Shown: one piece after another, positions 8,327 to 16,900 of the stretch | Position numbering within the stretch: the first letter of the stretch is position 1 | Layout of the letters: every line of letters starts with the position of its first letter | From: Streptomyces cadmiisoli | GTDB taxonomy: Bacteria; Actinomycetota; Actinomycetes; Streptomycetales; Streptomycetaceae | Assembly (NCBI RefSeq): GCF_003261055.1 | Contig: NZ_CP030073.1 | Coordinates: 7,130,001-7,194,000 of the forward strand | Direction of reading: 5' to 3' | DNA length: 64,000 nt | Notes under the pieces: generated by a model | The model's database searches: none | What the model was told of the DNA's origin: nothing | The model's input: the letters and a program-made list of their open reading frames with translations, nothing else | Program-made: the position numbers and the translations under genes

Positions 8327-9538
8327 TCAGGCCCGCGGGTCGGGGACCGCCGCGCTCGCCTGACCGACCTTCGGGTGCTGCCGGCCGCTCGAGCGCAGGA
8401 CGCCCGCGAAGACCGCGAGCCCGCACGCCAGGGCCGTCACCAGGCCGAACGACACGACCAGGCTGGTCGCCTGCGCCAGCGAGCCGATGGCGCTCGGCGC
8501 GATCAGGCCCGAGGTGTAGGTGATGGTCGCGACGCCCGCGATGGCCTGGCTCGGGTTCGGTCCGCTGCGGCCCGCCGCCGCGAAGCACAGCGGTACGACC
8601 ACCGCGATGCCGAGGCCCATCAGCGCGAAGCCGGTCATCGCCGCCGCCGGGTGGTCCGCGACGACGATCAGCAGCCCGCCCAGGGCGGCGAGCACGCCGC
8701 TCCAGCGGACCGTGCGCACCGCGCCGAAGCGGTCCACCACCCGGTCGCCGGCGAACCGGGCCAGCGCCATCGTGAGTGTGAATCCGGTGGTGCAGGCGGC
8801 GGCGAGAGCCGCCGAACTGCCGAGCTCGTCCTCCAGGTAGACGGCCGACCAGTCCAGGCTCGCCCCCTCGGCGAACACGGCGCAGAACCCGATCGCGCCG
8901 ATCAGCACCGCCGACTTCGGCGGCAGCGCGAACCGGGGCGGCGGCTCCTCGTCCTCGGTCGGCTGGAGGTCCAGCACCCAGTGGCAGGCCACGAGGCCCA
9001 GTACGGTCAGGACGGCGGCCGCCAGGGCGTGGTGCAGCCGGGCGTCCGTCTCCAGGTGCGCCGCCAGGGTGCCGCCGGCCGAACCGACCAGGGCACCCAC
9101 GCTCCACCAGCCGTGCAGGCCCGACATGATCGACCGGCTGAGGCGGTTCTCCACCTCCACACCGAGCGCGTTCATCGCGACGTCCGCCATGCCCGCGGTG
9201 GCGCCGTAGACGAACAGGGCCGTGCAGAGCGCCGGCAGACCGGGAGCGAGGGACGGCAGGGTCAGCGACAGCGTCCACAGGGCGATCAGTCCGCGCAGCG
9301 CCGTACGGGCGCCGAAGCGGTGGCTGATCCGGCCCGCGAGTGGCATCGCGAGCGACGCCCCGAGCGCCGGGAAGGCCAGCGCGAGTCCCAACTGGCCCGC
9401 GCTCACCGAGGCGTGGTCCTGGATCCACGGCACACGGGTCGCGAACGAACCGGTGACGGCGCCGTGCACGGCGAACACGGCGGCCACCGCGTACCGGGCG
9501 TGTTTCACCTCGCGGTGCTCGCGGACCACGTCACTCAT
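8327..9538 (-). CDS. MFS transporter, sugar-permease-like
   Basis: A 403-residue protein with 12 predicted membrane segments. Its start is WIQDHASVSAGQLGLALAFPALGASLAMPLAGRISHRFGARTAL, in which GRISHRFGAR is the loop 2-3 MFS motif, and the C half carries ARFAGDRVVDRFG. Sequence style and length fit the fucose-permease/YbjJ-like branch of MFS. It is transcribed divergently from a ROK repressor, with a perfect 23-bp palindrome 49 bp before its start, so it is probably repressed by that regulator and induced by a sugar. The ligand is unknown. Confidence 0.8.
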   Translation of the reverse strand: MSDVVREHREVKHARYAVAAVFAVHGAVTGSFATRVPWIQDHASVSAGQLGLALAFPALGASLAMPLAGRISHRFGARTALRGLIALWTLSLTLPSLAPGLPALCTALFVYGATAGMADVAMNALGVEVENRLSRSIMSGLHGWWSVGALVGSAGGTLAAHLETDARLHHALAAAVLTVLGLVACHWVLDLQPTEDEEPPPRFALPPKSAVLIGAIGFCAVFAEGASLDWSAVYLEDELGSSAALAAACTTGFTLTMALARFAGDRVVDRFGAVRTVRWSGVLAALGGLLIVVADHPAAAMTGFALMGLGIAVVVPLCFAAAGRSGPNPSQAIAGVATITYTSGLIAPSAIGSLAQATSLVVSFGLVTALACGLAVFAGVLRSSGRQHPKVGQASAAVPDPRA

Positions 9539-9586
9539 TGTTCCCGCCCCTTGTCATGTCGCTGCGTCACCATGGTCGGCGGTAAA

Positions 9587-9609
9587 CTATCAGGAACCCT
9601 GCCTGATAG
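9587..9609. promoter_or_regulatory. Palindromic operator between MFS and ROK genes
   Basis: CTATCAGG and CCTGATAG form a perfect 8-bp inverted repeat separated by 7 bp, in the 131-bp divergent region. AT-rich arms like these are atypical for this GC-rich DNA, and the site sits 49 bp from the MFS start and 60 bp from the ROK start. The natural reading is an operator for the ROK protein controlling both directions. Confidence 0.7.
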
Positions 9610-9669
9610 ATAGGGGACCCTCGGCGGCCCGTCCCCGACGCGGCCCCGCCGATCTGGAAGGATCCCGGC

Positions 9670-10902
9670 ATGCCCGCATCCCCCAGCACCGCCCGGGCCA
9701 TCAACGACCGGCTCGCCCTGCGACTGCTCCAGCAGGAGGGCTCGTTGACGGCCGGACAGTTGAAGCAGCTGACCGGGCTGTCCCGGCCGACCATCGCCGA
9801 CCTGGTGGAGCGCCTCACCGCCTCCGGGCTGATCGCCGTGGTCGGGGAGGCCGGGGAGCAGCGGCGCGGGCCGAACGCGAAGCTGTACGGGATCGTCGCC
9901 GACCGGGCCCATCTGGCCGCGCTGGACGTGCGCACCGAGGGCGTCTCCGTGGTCGTCTCCGACCTGCTCGGCAAGGCGCTCGCCGAGGCGTCCGTGCCGA
10001 TCGGCGGCGACACCGGGACCGGACCCGCGGTGGAGCAGGCGGTCGCCCTCGTCGAACGTACGGCGAAGGAGGCGGGGGCCGACCGGCTGCACACCGTCGG
10101 CATCGGCGCGCCCGGCCTGATCGACCCGGCCACCGGCGAACTCCGCGACTCCTCCGGCCTGCCCGCGTGGCACCGCCGCCTCGTCGCCGCCCTCCAGGAA
10201 CGGCTGCCCGAGGCCCGGGTCATCGTCGAGAACGAGACCAACCTCGCCGCGCTGGCCGAGCAGCGGGACGGGGCGGCGAGGGACCGGGAAACCTTCGTGC
10301 TGCTGTGGCTCGGCCACGGCACCGGCGCCGCCGTCGTCCTCGACGGCGCGCTGCGCCGCGGCGCCTCCGGCGGTACCGGCGAGATCGGCTTCCTCCCGGT
10401 ACCGGGCACGGAGGGCCTGCCGTCGGCCACCGACTGCGAAGGCGGTTTCCACTCACTGGCCGGGTCGGCGGCGATCGCCGGGCTGGCGCTGGAGTACGGG
10501 GTGCCCCTCGCCGCCCGGGGACCCGAACCGATGGCGGCGGGCCTGGTGCGCGCGGCGGTCGAGACGGTGCAGGCCGGCCCCGGTGGCGCGCGCCCGGACC
10601 GGCCCGGCGCACCCGGCGACCGGGCCGACCGGTTCCTCGATGTCCTCGCCGATCGCCTGGCCATCGGCGCCGCCTCTGTCGTCGCTGTCCTCGACCCCGG
10701 ATGCGTGGTGCTCGGCGGTGAGATCGGGCAGGCCGGCGGTGCCGTGCTCGCCGGTCGCGTGGGGGAGCGGCTGAGACGGATGTCGCCCCTGGTGACGGAG
10801 GTGCGGGCGGGGGTGCTGGGCGGTGGCGCGGTGCTGCGCGGGGCGTTGCTGACCGCGCGGGACCACGCCCAGGACGAACTGTTCGCACCCCCTGAGCGCT
10901 AG
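9670..10902 (+). CDS. ROK family transcriptional regulator
   Basis: A 410-residue protein with an N-terminal winged helix-turn-helix (about 14-65: LALRLLQQEGSLTAGQLKQLTGLSRPTIADLVERL) and a C-terminal ROK sugar-kinase-like domain. The kinase signature is weak: the zinc-binding CxCGxxGC block is absent and only ATDCEGGFHSLAG is seen at that position, so it is probably a sensor without kinase activity. It is likely to control the divergent MFS gene through the palindrome between them. Its TAG stop is formed at the first bases of a MITE-like element, so the insertion occurred at the very end of the gene. Confidence 0.88.
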   Translation: MPASPSTARAINDRLALRLLQQEGSLTAGQLKQLTGLSRPTIADLVERLTASGLIAVVGEAGEQRRGPNAKLYGIVADRAHLAALDVRTEGVSVVVSDLLGKALAEASVPIGGDTGTGPAVEQAVALVERTAKEAGADRLHTVGIGAPGLIDPATGELRDSSGLPAWHRRLVAALQERLPEARVIVENETNLAALAEQRDGAARDRETFVLLWLGHGTGAAVVLDGALRRGASGGTGEIGFLPVPGTEGLPSATDCEGGFHSLAGSAAIAGLALEYGVPLAARGPEPMAAGLVRAAVETVQAGPGGARPDRPGAPGDRADRFLDVLADRLAIGAASVVAVLDPGCVVLGGEIGQAGGAVLAGRVGERLRRMSPLVTEVRAGVLGGGAVLRGALLTARDHAQDELFAPPER

Positions 10903-11132
10903 GGCCTGTCGTCGAATTCCCGTCTGCCCCGTGACGCCCGGCACGCTCCCCCAGTGCCTGAAGGGCGTGGGAGGTGCCCCCGCTCGCCGCAGCGGGCGAA
11001 AGCCCGAGTTCGTCCAGTTCGAGGACTTCCGCCCGGCACTCTCCCAGCCTCCGGCCGGGGGACCCCCGGAGCACGCACCGGACGCCGCGGGGCCGCCCTT
11101 CGGGCAACGACAGCAAGGTGACGACAGGCCCT
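10901..11132 (+). mobile_element. MITE-like element, copy 1
   Basis: A 232-bp non-coding element bounded by perfect 13-bp inverted termini (AGGGCCTGTCGTC and GACGACAGGCCCT). Its core, from about 10933 to 11035, is closely similar to the core of the element at 25129-25330 (GACGCCCGGCACGCTCCCCC start, GTGGGAGGTGCCCCC, GTCCAGT(T/A)CGAGGACT). The terminal sequences of the two copies differ. The left end overlaps the ROK stop codon. Short open frames inside it are by-products of the repeat. The internal stem CACGC/GCGTG and GGGAGGTGCCCCC may fold and act as a terminator. Confidence 0.7.
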
Positions 11133-11206
11133 GGAGCGTGTCGTCGGCGCACGGCTGGGAGGCCCGGCGGCGGGCAAGGGCCGTCGTCACCGCCGCCGGG
11201 CCGGTC

Positions 11207-11515
11207 TCACGGGGTCTGCGGGTGCCCCGTTCCGGACGGACCCCACTCGCCGGTGGCGCCGGGCTCCCGGCCCCTCGTCCACCACTCGGCCTTCCACGAG
11301 TGCCCGCGACGGGCCACCCTGCTCCTCCTCCCGCCGTGCTCCGCCGTCACGGTCCGGGCCGGAGCCGTGCACTGCCCGGTGCCGTCGGACGCGGTCGGCG
11401 TCACCGTCACCACCGAAGTCCTCGGACCGGCCCGGTCCTTGGCGTCGCCCGGCGCCGAATCGTCGTGGCCGGACCGGAACTCCGTGCCGCCGGGCAGGGG
11501 GACAGCATCGTCAGT
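11207..11515 (-). pseudogene. Chitinase remnant (C-terminal CBM5/12 chitin-binding module)
   Basis: Read on the minus strand, an open frame ends with GHSWKAEWWTRGREPGATGEWGP, the diagnostic C-terminal core of CBM5/12 chitin-binding modules. It is preceded by VVTVTPTASDGTGQCTAPA, a typical linker into such a module. No start codon or catalytic domain precedes it: only about 30 bp separate the frame from the -10 of a well-preserved chitinase-type promoter (11539-11581). The end also differs, since WGP is followed by SGTGHPQTP and a stop instead of the usual W-x-D-L-G-x-C. I read this as an internally deleted, drifting chitinase or chitin-binding protein gene. From memory S. coelicolor has a chitinase gene next to ribE at the equivalent place. 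Confidence 0.65.
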
Positions 11516-11538
11516 TCCTCTCCGCGGAAGTTGCGCAG

Positions 11539-11581
11539 ACCATAAAGAGGACTAGACCAGCACGTCAATAGGTATGGACCA
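11539..11581 (-). promoter_or_regulatory. Chitinase-type promoter with direct repeats, upstream of the remnant
   Basis: On the minus strand the -35 is TTGACG (11568-11563), with an 18-bp spacer and -10 TATGGT (11544-11539). Two 12-bp direct repeats, TGGTCCATACCT (11581-11570) and TGGTCTAGTCCT (11559-11548), flank the -35 and are 22 bp apart. Such repeats are characteristic of Streptomyces chitinase promoters. Spacing and sequence match the promoter of the intact chitinase at 26635-26676. It is preserved although the gene it served is decayed. Confidence 0.7.
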
Positions 11582-11725
11582 ATTTCAACCGGGCGTGTCG
11601 GTAAGGGAGTTGGGGTCGTTCCGGAGTGTCCGAGAAGTCCAGCGGAACGGCCTGTGAGCCACTCCACACCCCTCGCCCGCATGGACGTCGATCAGGCGTG
11701 GCAGACTGGCCGTGTACCAGAAGCA

Positions 11726-11852
11726 GCGCACTCCGGGGTCGGTGAAAGTCCGAACCGGCGGTTACAGTCCGCGACCCGGTCGCCTCCAGCGGCCGGTTGA
11801 CCAGGTGAAATTCCTGGACCGACGGTTAAAGTCCGGATGGGAGGCAGTGCGC
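11726..11852 (+). promoter_or_regulatory. FMN riboswitch (RFN element)
   Basis: The closing stem GCGCACT (11726) with AGTGCGC (11846) encloses the conserved RFN blocks in order: GGTGAAAGTCCGAACCGGCGG, ACAGTCCGCGACCCG, CCAGGTGAAATTCCTGGACCGACGG and TTAAAGTCCGGATGGGAGG. It lies 149 bp before the ribE start and therefore should control the ribE-ribM-ribBA-ribH operon, lowering expression when FMN is abundant. Between the aptamer and the start no classic U-tract terminator is obvious, so control of translation or Rho-dependent termination is as likely as an intrinsic terminator. The stretch 11586-11725 before it shows nothing further that I can assign. Confidence 0.95.
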
Positions 11853-12000
11853 GGCGGGCGGGCATTCGTGCGCGCCGCCGTAGGTGCTCGTCCAGGGTGA
11901 CGGGTGCCGTCCGGCGTCGCCCCCGGTGTCGCCGTCCGTTCATTCTGTCGTCATCGACAGCCCCGGAGTCCGTGCCCGAAGAGGCAGGAGGACCCGGGAA

Positions 12001-12603
12001 GTGTTCACCGGAATCGTCGAAGAGCTGGGCGAAGTCACGGCCGTCGAGAACCTCGGCGACGCCTCACGTTTCCGGCTGCGCGGCCCCGTAGTCACCGAGG
12101 ACGCGAAGCACGGCGACTCGATCGCCGTCAACGGTGTGTGTCTCACGGTCGTCGAGCACGAGGGCGACGAGTTCACGGCCGACGTCATGGCCGAGACCCT
12201 CGACCGCTCCAGCCTCGGCGCCCTCACCGTCGGCTCCCGCGTCAACCTCGAACGCCCCACCGCCGTCGGCGCCCGCCTCGGCGGGCACATCGTGCAGGGA
12301 CACGTCGACGGCACCGGCTCCGTACTGGCGCGCACGCCGTCCGAGCACTGGGAGATCGTGAAGATCTCCCTCCCCGACCACCTCGCGCGCTACGTCGTCG
12401 AGAAGGGCTCCATCACCGTCGACGGCATCAGCCTCACCGTCGTCGAGGCCGGCCCCGACCACTTCAGCGTCAGCCTCATCCCCACCACCCTCGCGCTGAC
12501 CACCCTCGGTCTGAAGCAGCCCGGCGACCCGGTCAACCTCGAGGTCGACATCATCGCCAAGTACGTCGAGCGGCTCCTCGGCTCACCCGGAGCGGCGCGG
12601 TGA
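12001..12603 (+). CDS. ribE: Riboflavin synthase, alpha chain
   Basis: A 200-residue protein starting at GTG 12001 with [11 protein letters not shown], the universal RibE/RibC start, preceded by GGAGG. It contains the internal lumazine-binding duplication: [12 protein letters not shown] and [12 protein letters not shown] are the paired repeat motifs, and [12 protein letters not shown] lies between. It converts two 6,7-dimethyl-8-ribityllumazine molecules to riboflavin plus the RibA/H intermediate. It is the first gene after the FMN riboswitch, and its stop overlaps the next start (GTGA). In-frame codons upstream to 11884 are inside the leader and are rejected. Confidence 0.95.
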   Translation: MFTGIVEELGEVTAVENLGDASRFRLRGPVVTEDAKHGDSIAVNGVCLTVVEHEGDEFTADVMAETLDRSSLGALTVGSRVNLERPTAVGARLGGHIVQGHVDGTGSVLARTPSEHWEIVKISLPDHLARYVVEKGSITVDGISLTVVEAGPDHFSVSLIPTTLALTTLGLKQPGDPVNLEVDIIAKYVERLLGSPGAAR

Positions 12604-13241
12604 GCCGGCTCGACTCCGAGGCCTTCGTCCTGTTCGGCCAGCACATCATCTGGTCGGACATGGTCGGCAACATCCTCGGGCTGATCGCGCTCGCCCTCGG
12701 GTGGTGGCGCTCCGTGTGGACCTGGCCGGTGCAGTTCCTGTCCGGCGTCATCCTCTTCACCGCCTTCTACGGCCACCTCGCCGGCAGCGCCGGCAAACAG
12801 GTCGTCGTCATGGCCGTCGCGCTGTACGGCTGGTGGCAGTGGAACCGCGGCAGCGGCCGGGCCGAGGACGGCCGCATATCCGTCCGCTTCGCCACCTGGC
12901 GCGAGCGTGCGGCGATGATCGCCGCCGCGGCCGCCGGCACGGTCGCGGTGGCCCTGATCTTCAAGGCCTACCCGTCGCTGTCCTGGGACCCCTGGCCGGA
13001 CGCCTACATCTTCGTCGGCACGATCGTCGCCATGTACGCCCAGGCGCGCGGCATGGTCGAGTTCTGGTTCGCCTGGCTGCTCGTCGACCTGGTCGGCGTG
13101 CCGCTCAACTTCGCCAACGGCTACGCCTTCTCCGGCTTCGTCTACGTCATCTACGGCGCACTCGTCCTGTGGGGCATGCGCGACTGGTGGCTGCGCTCCC
13201 GCAAGGACGCGCGGCCCGTCCTGGAAGGAGCGCCGGCATGA
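12600..13241 (+). CDS. ribM: PnuC-family transporter, probable riboflavin importer RibM
   Basis: A 213-residue membrane protein with about seven hydrophobic segments and the PnuC-family features [36 protein letters not shown] and [29 protein letters not shown]. Related PnuC proteins import nicotinamide riboside. Members inside actinobacterial rib operons under an FMN riboswitch (RibM/PnuX) transport riboflavin, and that context applies here. The GTG start overlaps the ribE stop and the stop overlaps the ribBA ATG, indicating translational coupling. Confidence 0.85.
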   Translation: MSRLDSEAFVLFGQHIIWSDMVGNILGLIALALGWWRSVWTWPVQFLSGVILFTAFYGHLAGSAGKQVVVMAVALYGWWQWNRGSGRAEDGRISVRFATWRERAAMIAAAAAGTVAVALIFKAYPSLSWDPWPDAYIFVGTIVAMYAQARGMVEFWFAWLLVDLVGVPLNFANGYAFSGFVYVIYGALVLWGMRDWWLRSRKDARPVLEGAPA

Positions 13242-14608
13242 GCGCCCGCCCGTCTGCCACCACCACCCTCAACGAGGCCGTCCCGGAGCCGGGCTCCTGG
13301 GAGGACCACCACCGCGCCACTCCCGCGACCCCGGCGCTCTACGGCACCGAGGACCTCGACGACCTCAGCCTCGACCCGGTCGAGCAGGCCGTCGCCGACA
13401 TCGCGGCCGGACGCCCGGTCGTGGTCGTCGACGACGAGGACCGGGAGAACGAGGGCGACCTCGTCATCGCCGCCGAGAAGGCGACCCCCGAGATCGTCGC
13501 CTTCATGATGAGCGAGTGCCGCGGCCTGATCTGCGCCCCGATGGAGGGCGACGAACTCGACCGGCTGCGTCTGCCGCAGATGGTCGAGGACAACACCGAG
13601 TCGATGAAGACCGCCTTCACCGTCTCCGTGGACGCCTCCCCGGCGCACGGCGTGACCACCGGCATCTCCGCGTCCGACCGCGCGACCACGCTGCAACTGC
13701 TCGCCGGCGGCACGGCCGAGCCCGGCGACCTGGTCCGCCCCGGCCACATCTTCCCGCTGCGCGCCAGGCCCGGCGGCGTGCTCGTCCGCAACGGCCACAC
13801 CGAGGCCGCCGTCGACCTCGCCCGGCTCGCCGGTCTGCGCCCGGCCGGCGCGATCGTCGAGATCGCCGGTGAGGACGGCCGCATGCTGCGCCTGCCCGAG
13901 CTGATCCCGTTCGCCCGCAAGCACGGCCTGACGATCATCTCCATCGCGGACCTGATCGCCTACCGCCGCACCAGCGAGCCCACCGTCCGCCGCGAGGCCC
14001 GGACGCAGCTGCCCACCGCCCACGGCACGTTCACGGCGTACGGCTACCGGTCCACCCTCGACGGCGTCGAGCACATCGCGCTCGTCCACGGCGACCTCGG
14101 TGACGGCGAGGACGTCCTCGTCCGCGTCCACTCCGAATGCCTCACCGGGGACGTCTTCCACTCGTTGCGCTGCGACTGCGGCCCCCAGCTGGAGACCGCT
14201 CTGGAGCGCGTCCACGCCGAGGGCCGGGGCGTCGTGGTCTATCTGCGCGGACACGAGGGCCGCGGGATCGGCCTGCTGTCCAAGCTCCGCGCCTACGAGC
14301 TCCAGGAGCGCGGGCGCGACACCCTCGACGCCAACCTGGAACTCGGCCTGCCCGCCGACGCCCGGGACTACGCCGCCGGCGCGCAGATCCTGACCGATCT
14401 CGGGGTGCGCAGCGTGCGTCTGATGACCAACAACCCCGACAAGACCGACGCCCTCCTGCGGCACGGACTCCAGGTCACCGACCGCGAGCCCATGCCCGTG
14501 CAGGCGGGCGAACACAACCTCCGTTACCTGCGCACCAAGCGGGACCGGATGGGGCACGACCTGCCCTGGCTGGACACGACCACCGTGTCCGCCTGCGGCA
14601 ACCAGTGA
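13238..14608 (+). CDS. ribBA: Bifunctional DHBP synthase / GTP cyclohydrolase II
   Basis: A 456-residue fusion. The first half (about 45-250) is 3,4-dihydroxy-2-butanone-4-phosphate synthase, with [42 protein letters not shown] and [10 protein letters not shown]. The second half (about 255-450) is GTP cyclohydrolase II, with the zinc ligands in [19 protein letters not shown], the catalytic GHEGRGIGL and MTNNPDK. It supplies both precursors of the riboflavin pathway. The ATGA overlap with ribM fixes the start. About 40 residues at the N-terminus precede the first domain and look unstructured. Confidence 0.95.
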   Translation: MSARPSATTTLNEAVPEPGSWEDHHRATPATPALYGTEDLDDLSLDPVEQAVADIAAGRPVVVVDDEDRENEGDLVIAAEKATPEIVAFMMSECRGLICAPMEGDELDRLRLPQMVEDNTESMKTAFTVSVDASPAHGVTTGISASDRATTLQLLAGGTAEPGDLVRPGHIFPLRARPGGVLVRNGHTEAAVDLARLAGLRPAGAIVEIAGEDGRMLRLPELIPFARKHGLTIISIADLIAYRRTSEPTVRREARTQLPTAHGTFTAYGYRSTLDGVEHIALVHGDLGDGEDVLVRVHSECLTGDVFHSLRCDCGPQLETALERVHAEGRGVVVYLRGHEGRGIGLLSKLRAYELQERGRDTLDANLELGLPADARDYAAGAQILTDLGVRSVRLMTNNPDKTDALLRHGLQVTDREPMPVQAGEHNLRYLRTKRDRMGHDLPWLDTTTVSACGNQ

Positions 14609-14633
14609 GAACACACCGAGGAGACAAGAGAAC

Positions 14634-15119
14634 GTGAGCGGCAAGGGCGCACCGGAACTGTCCGTACGCAACGTCGGGGACCTGCGGGTCGCCGTCATCG
14701 CGGCACAGTGGCACGAGAAGGTGATGGACGGACTGGTGGACGGCGCGCTGCGCGCCCTGCACGACCTGGGCATCGACGAGCCGACCCTGCTGCGGGTCCC
14801 CGGCAGCTGGGAGCTGCCGGTCGTCGCCAAGGCCCTCGCGGGCCGCGGCTACGACGCGATCGTCGCCCTCGGCGTCGTCATCCGCGGCGGCACCCCGCAC
14901 TTCGAGTACGTGTGCCAGGGCGTCACCCAAGGCCTGACCCAGGTCTCGGTCGACACCGGCGTCCCCGTCGGTTTCGGCCTGCTGACCTGCGACACCGAGG
15001 AGCAGGCCCTGGACCGGGCCGGCCTGGAGGGTTCCAACGAGGACAAGGGGCACGAGGCGGTGACGGCGGCGGTGGTGACGGCGGCCGCGCTCCGCTCAGT
15101 ATCCGAACCGTGGCGTTAG
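14634..15119 (+). CDS. ribH: 6,7-dimethyl-8-ribityllumazine synthase
   Basis: A 161-residue subunit of the icosahedral lumazine synthase, which condenses the ribitylaminopyrimidine with dihydroxybutanone phosphate. Typical blocks are [60 protein letters not shown], and the catalytic-loop region [21 protein letters not shown]. The GTG start lies 25 bp after ribBA with AGGAGA upstream. It is the last rib gene. hisE follows after 34 bp, so read-through from the riboswitch-controlled transcript into histidine genes is possible. Confidence 0.95.
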   Translation: MSGKGAPELSVRNVGDLRVAVIAAQWHEKVMDGLVDGALRALHDLGIDEPTLLRVPGSWELPVVAKALAGRGYDAIVALGVVIRGGTPHFEYVCQGVTQGLTQVSVDTGVPVGFGLLTCDTEEQALDRAGLEGSNEDKGHEAVTAAVVTAAALRSVSEPWR

Positions 15120-15153
15120 GCCCGGCGGCCGAACGCGTAAAGTGGGCGCCACC

Positions 15154-15426
15154 ATGTCCAAGAAGACGTTCGAGGAGCTGTTCACCGAGCTCCAGCAGAA
15201 GGCCGCCCACGCAGACCCCGCCACTTCCCGTACCGCGGAGCTGGTCGAGAAGGGGGTCCATGCGATCGGCAAGAAGGTCGTCGAGGAGGCCGCCGAGGTC
15301 TGGATGGCCGCCGAGTACGAGGGCAAGGAGGCGGCCGCCGAGGAGATCTCGCAGCTGCTGTACCACGTCCAGGTGATGATGGTCGCCCGCGGGATCTCCC
15401 TCGACGACGTCTACGCCCACCTCTGA
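15154..15426 (+). CDS. hisE: Phosphoribosyl-ATP diphosphatase
   Basis: A 90-residue HisE, second step of histidine synthesis, releasing pyrophosphate from PR-ATP. The MazG-like helical fold is shown by [52 protein letters not shown] and the ending [11 protein letters not shown]. The catalytic acidic cluster EEAAE is present. ATG 15154 is preferred over the GTG four codons upstream. It sits 47 bp before hisG. Confidence 0.93.
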   Translation: MSKKTFEELFTELQQKAAHADPATSRTAELVEKGVHAIGKKVVEEAAEVWMAAEYEGKEAAAEEISQLLYHVQVMMVARGISLDDVYAHL

Positions 15427-15473
15427 AGCCCCACCACCCCCACGCACGTCCCAGAGCAAAGGAAGCCGACCTC

Positions 15474-16322
15474 ATGCTGCGCATCGCCGTCCCCAACAAG
15501 GGTTCCCTGTCCGGCCCTGCGGCGGACATGCTGCATGAGGCCGGCTACCAGCAGCGCCGCGAGTCCAAGGAACTGCGGATCGTCGACCCGGAGAACGAGG
15601 TCGAGTTCTTCTACCTCCGCCCCCGCGACATCGCGATCTACGTCGCCTCCGGCCGGCTCGACGTCGGCATCACCGGACGCGACCTGCTGATCGACTCCGG
15701 AGCCAAGGCCGAGGAGATCCTGCCGCTCGGCTTCGCCCGCTCCACCTTCCGCTACGCCACCAAGCCCGGCACCGCGGACGGCGTGGACGGTCTCAAGGGC
15801 CTGACGGTCGCCACCTCCTACGAGGGCATCGTCGCCCGGCACCTCTCGGACAGCGGTATCGACGCCGCCGTCGTCCACCTCGACGGTGCCGTGGAGACCG
15901 CCATCGAGCTCGGTGTCGCCGAGGTCATCGCGGACGTCGTCGAGACCGGTACCTCGCTGCGCAACGCGGGCCTGGAGGTCATCGGCGAGCCGATCATGAA
16001 GTCCGAGGCGATCGTGATCCGCCGGGTCGGCGCCGACGCGGAGGAGCCCAAGGTGCAGCAGTTCCTGCGCCGGCTCCAGGGCGTCCTGGTGGCCCGGACG
16101 TACGTGATGATGGACTACGACTGCCGGGTCGAGCAGCTGGAGAAGGCCGTCGCGCTCACGCCGGGCCTGGAGTCCCCGACCATCTCGCCGCTGCACAACG
16201 AGGGCTGGGTCGCCGTGCGCGCCATGGTGCCCGCCAAGGACGCCCAGCGGATCATGGACGACCTGTACGCCATCGGCGCGCGGGCCATCCTGACCACCGC
16301 CATCCACGCCTGCCGTCTCTGA
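15474..16322 (+). CDS. hisG: ATP phosphoribosyltransferase (long form)
   Basis: A 282-residue long-form HisG that begins histidine synthesis from ATP and PRPP. It shows the N-terminal LRIAVPNKGSLSGPAADML, the RPRDIAIYVASGRLDVGITGRDLL block and the PRPP-binding EVIADVVETGTSLRNAGLEV. A C-terminal regulatory domain (about 205-282) with PTISPLHNEGWVAVRAMVP mediates histidine feedback in the long form. AAAGGAAG precedes the ATG. hisE-hisG are separate from the main his cluster, as is usual in Streptomyces. Confidence 0.95.
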   Translation: MLRIAVPNKGSLSGPAADMLHEAGYQQRRESKELRIVDPENEVEFFYLRPRDIAIYVASGRLDVGITGRDLLIDSGAKAEEILPLGFARSTFRYATKPGTADGVDGLKGLTVATSYEGIVARHLSDSGIDAAVVHLDGAVETAIELGVAEVIADVVETGTSLRNAGLEVIGEPIMKSEAIVIRRVGADAEEPKVQQFLRRLQGVLVARTYVMMDYDCRVEQLEKAVALTPGLESPTISPLHNEGWVAVRAMVPAKDAQRIMDDLYAIGARAILTTAIHACRL

Positions 16323-16334
16323 GGGGCCCCAGCC

Positions 16335-16805
16335 ATGCCGGATCAGACCTCTCTTCCCGAACTGCCCGTGACCTTCCGCCCGGTGCGCACCCGTGCCGTG
16401 CTGCTCACCGCGGCCGCCGCGATCTTCGTGGCGGTGTCGGCGGTGGCGCTGCTGCTGGACAAGCTCGGCCCGGGCGAGCGGCTCAGCTTCGTCCTGACGG
16501 CCGTACTGCTGTCGGGCGGGGTGCTCGTGCTCGCCCGGCCCAAGGTCGTGGCCGACGAGTCCGGCGTCACCGTCGTCAACTTCGCCGGCACCCGCCGTCT
16601 GGAGTGGGCGGAGATCATCCAGGTGAACCTCCGAGTCGGTGATCCCTGGGCCTTCCTGGACCTCAGCGACGGCACCAGCCTGGCCGCGATCGGTATCCAG
16701 CCGGGTATCGGGAAACAGCAGGCCATCGCGGACGCGGGCGCGCTGCGCGCGCTCGTGGAGGCGCGGGCCGGGCACGTCGCCCGCGGCTCCGGCGCGAAAT
16801 CCTGA
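16335..16805 (+). CDS. PH-domain membrane protein
   Basis: A 156-residue protein with two hydrophobic helices (about 20-42 and 51-68) and then a small beta-rich domain, LARPKVVADESGVTVVNFAGTRRLEWAEIIQVNL. This is characteristic of the bacterial PH-domain proteins (bPH) common in actinobacteria, whose ligands are unknown. It follows hisG by 12 bp and is probably co-transcribed, but no link to histidine synthesis is implied. Confidence 0.75.
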   Translation: MPDQTSLPELPVTFRPVRTRAVLLTAAAAIFVAVSAVALLLDKLGPGERLSFVLTAVLLSGGVLVLARPKVVADESGVTVVNFAGTRRLEWAEIIQVNLRVGDPWAFLDLSDGTSLAAIGIQPGIGKQQAIADAGALRALVEARAGHVARGSGAKS

Positions 16806-16838
16806 CGAACATCACGGTTGACATCGGGGCATTCACCC

Positions 16839-16856
16839 TGCCGTTGACACGGCAGT
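16839..16856 (+). terminator. Hairpin after the PH-domain gene
   Basis: CTGCCGT and ACGGCAG pair perfectly around a TGAC loop, 33 bp after the stop, and are followed by an AT-richer stretch. It is a likely terminator for the rib-his transcript. Confidence 0.5.
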
Positions 16857-16871
16857 CGTGATTAATCTGTT

Positions 16872-16900
16872 GGCGGAGGCGTTCTCGATGCGCCTCCGCC
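16872..16900 (+). terminator. Second tandem hairpin before the CBS-protein operon
   Basis: GGCGGAGGCG and CGCCTCCGCC form a perfect 10-bp stem with a 9-nt loop, followed by CCTGTTGT. It is either a second terminator of the upstream operon or part of the leader of the downstream operon. I cannot tell which, because no clear promoter is visible between it and the next gene. Confidence 0.5.

Noticed and set aside
4962..8363. 1133-codon plus-strand open frame across three genes
   Set aside because: It crosses the DUF5995, GH6 and permease genes in other frames and contains no domain; GC-driven absence of stops explains it.
10931..11545. Open frames through the MITE core and chitinase remnant
   Set aside because: Similar short frames appear in both MITE copies because the repeat sequence is the same; there is no protein family or ribosome site.
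16815..16872. TTGACA-based promoter before the CNNM gene
   Set aside because: Two TTGACA sequences occur, but no -10-like hexamer lies 16-19 bp downstream of either; the second belongs to a hairpin loop.
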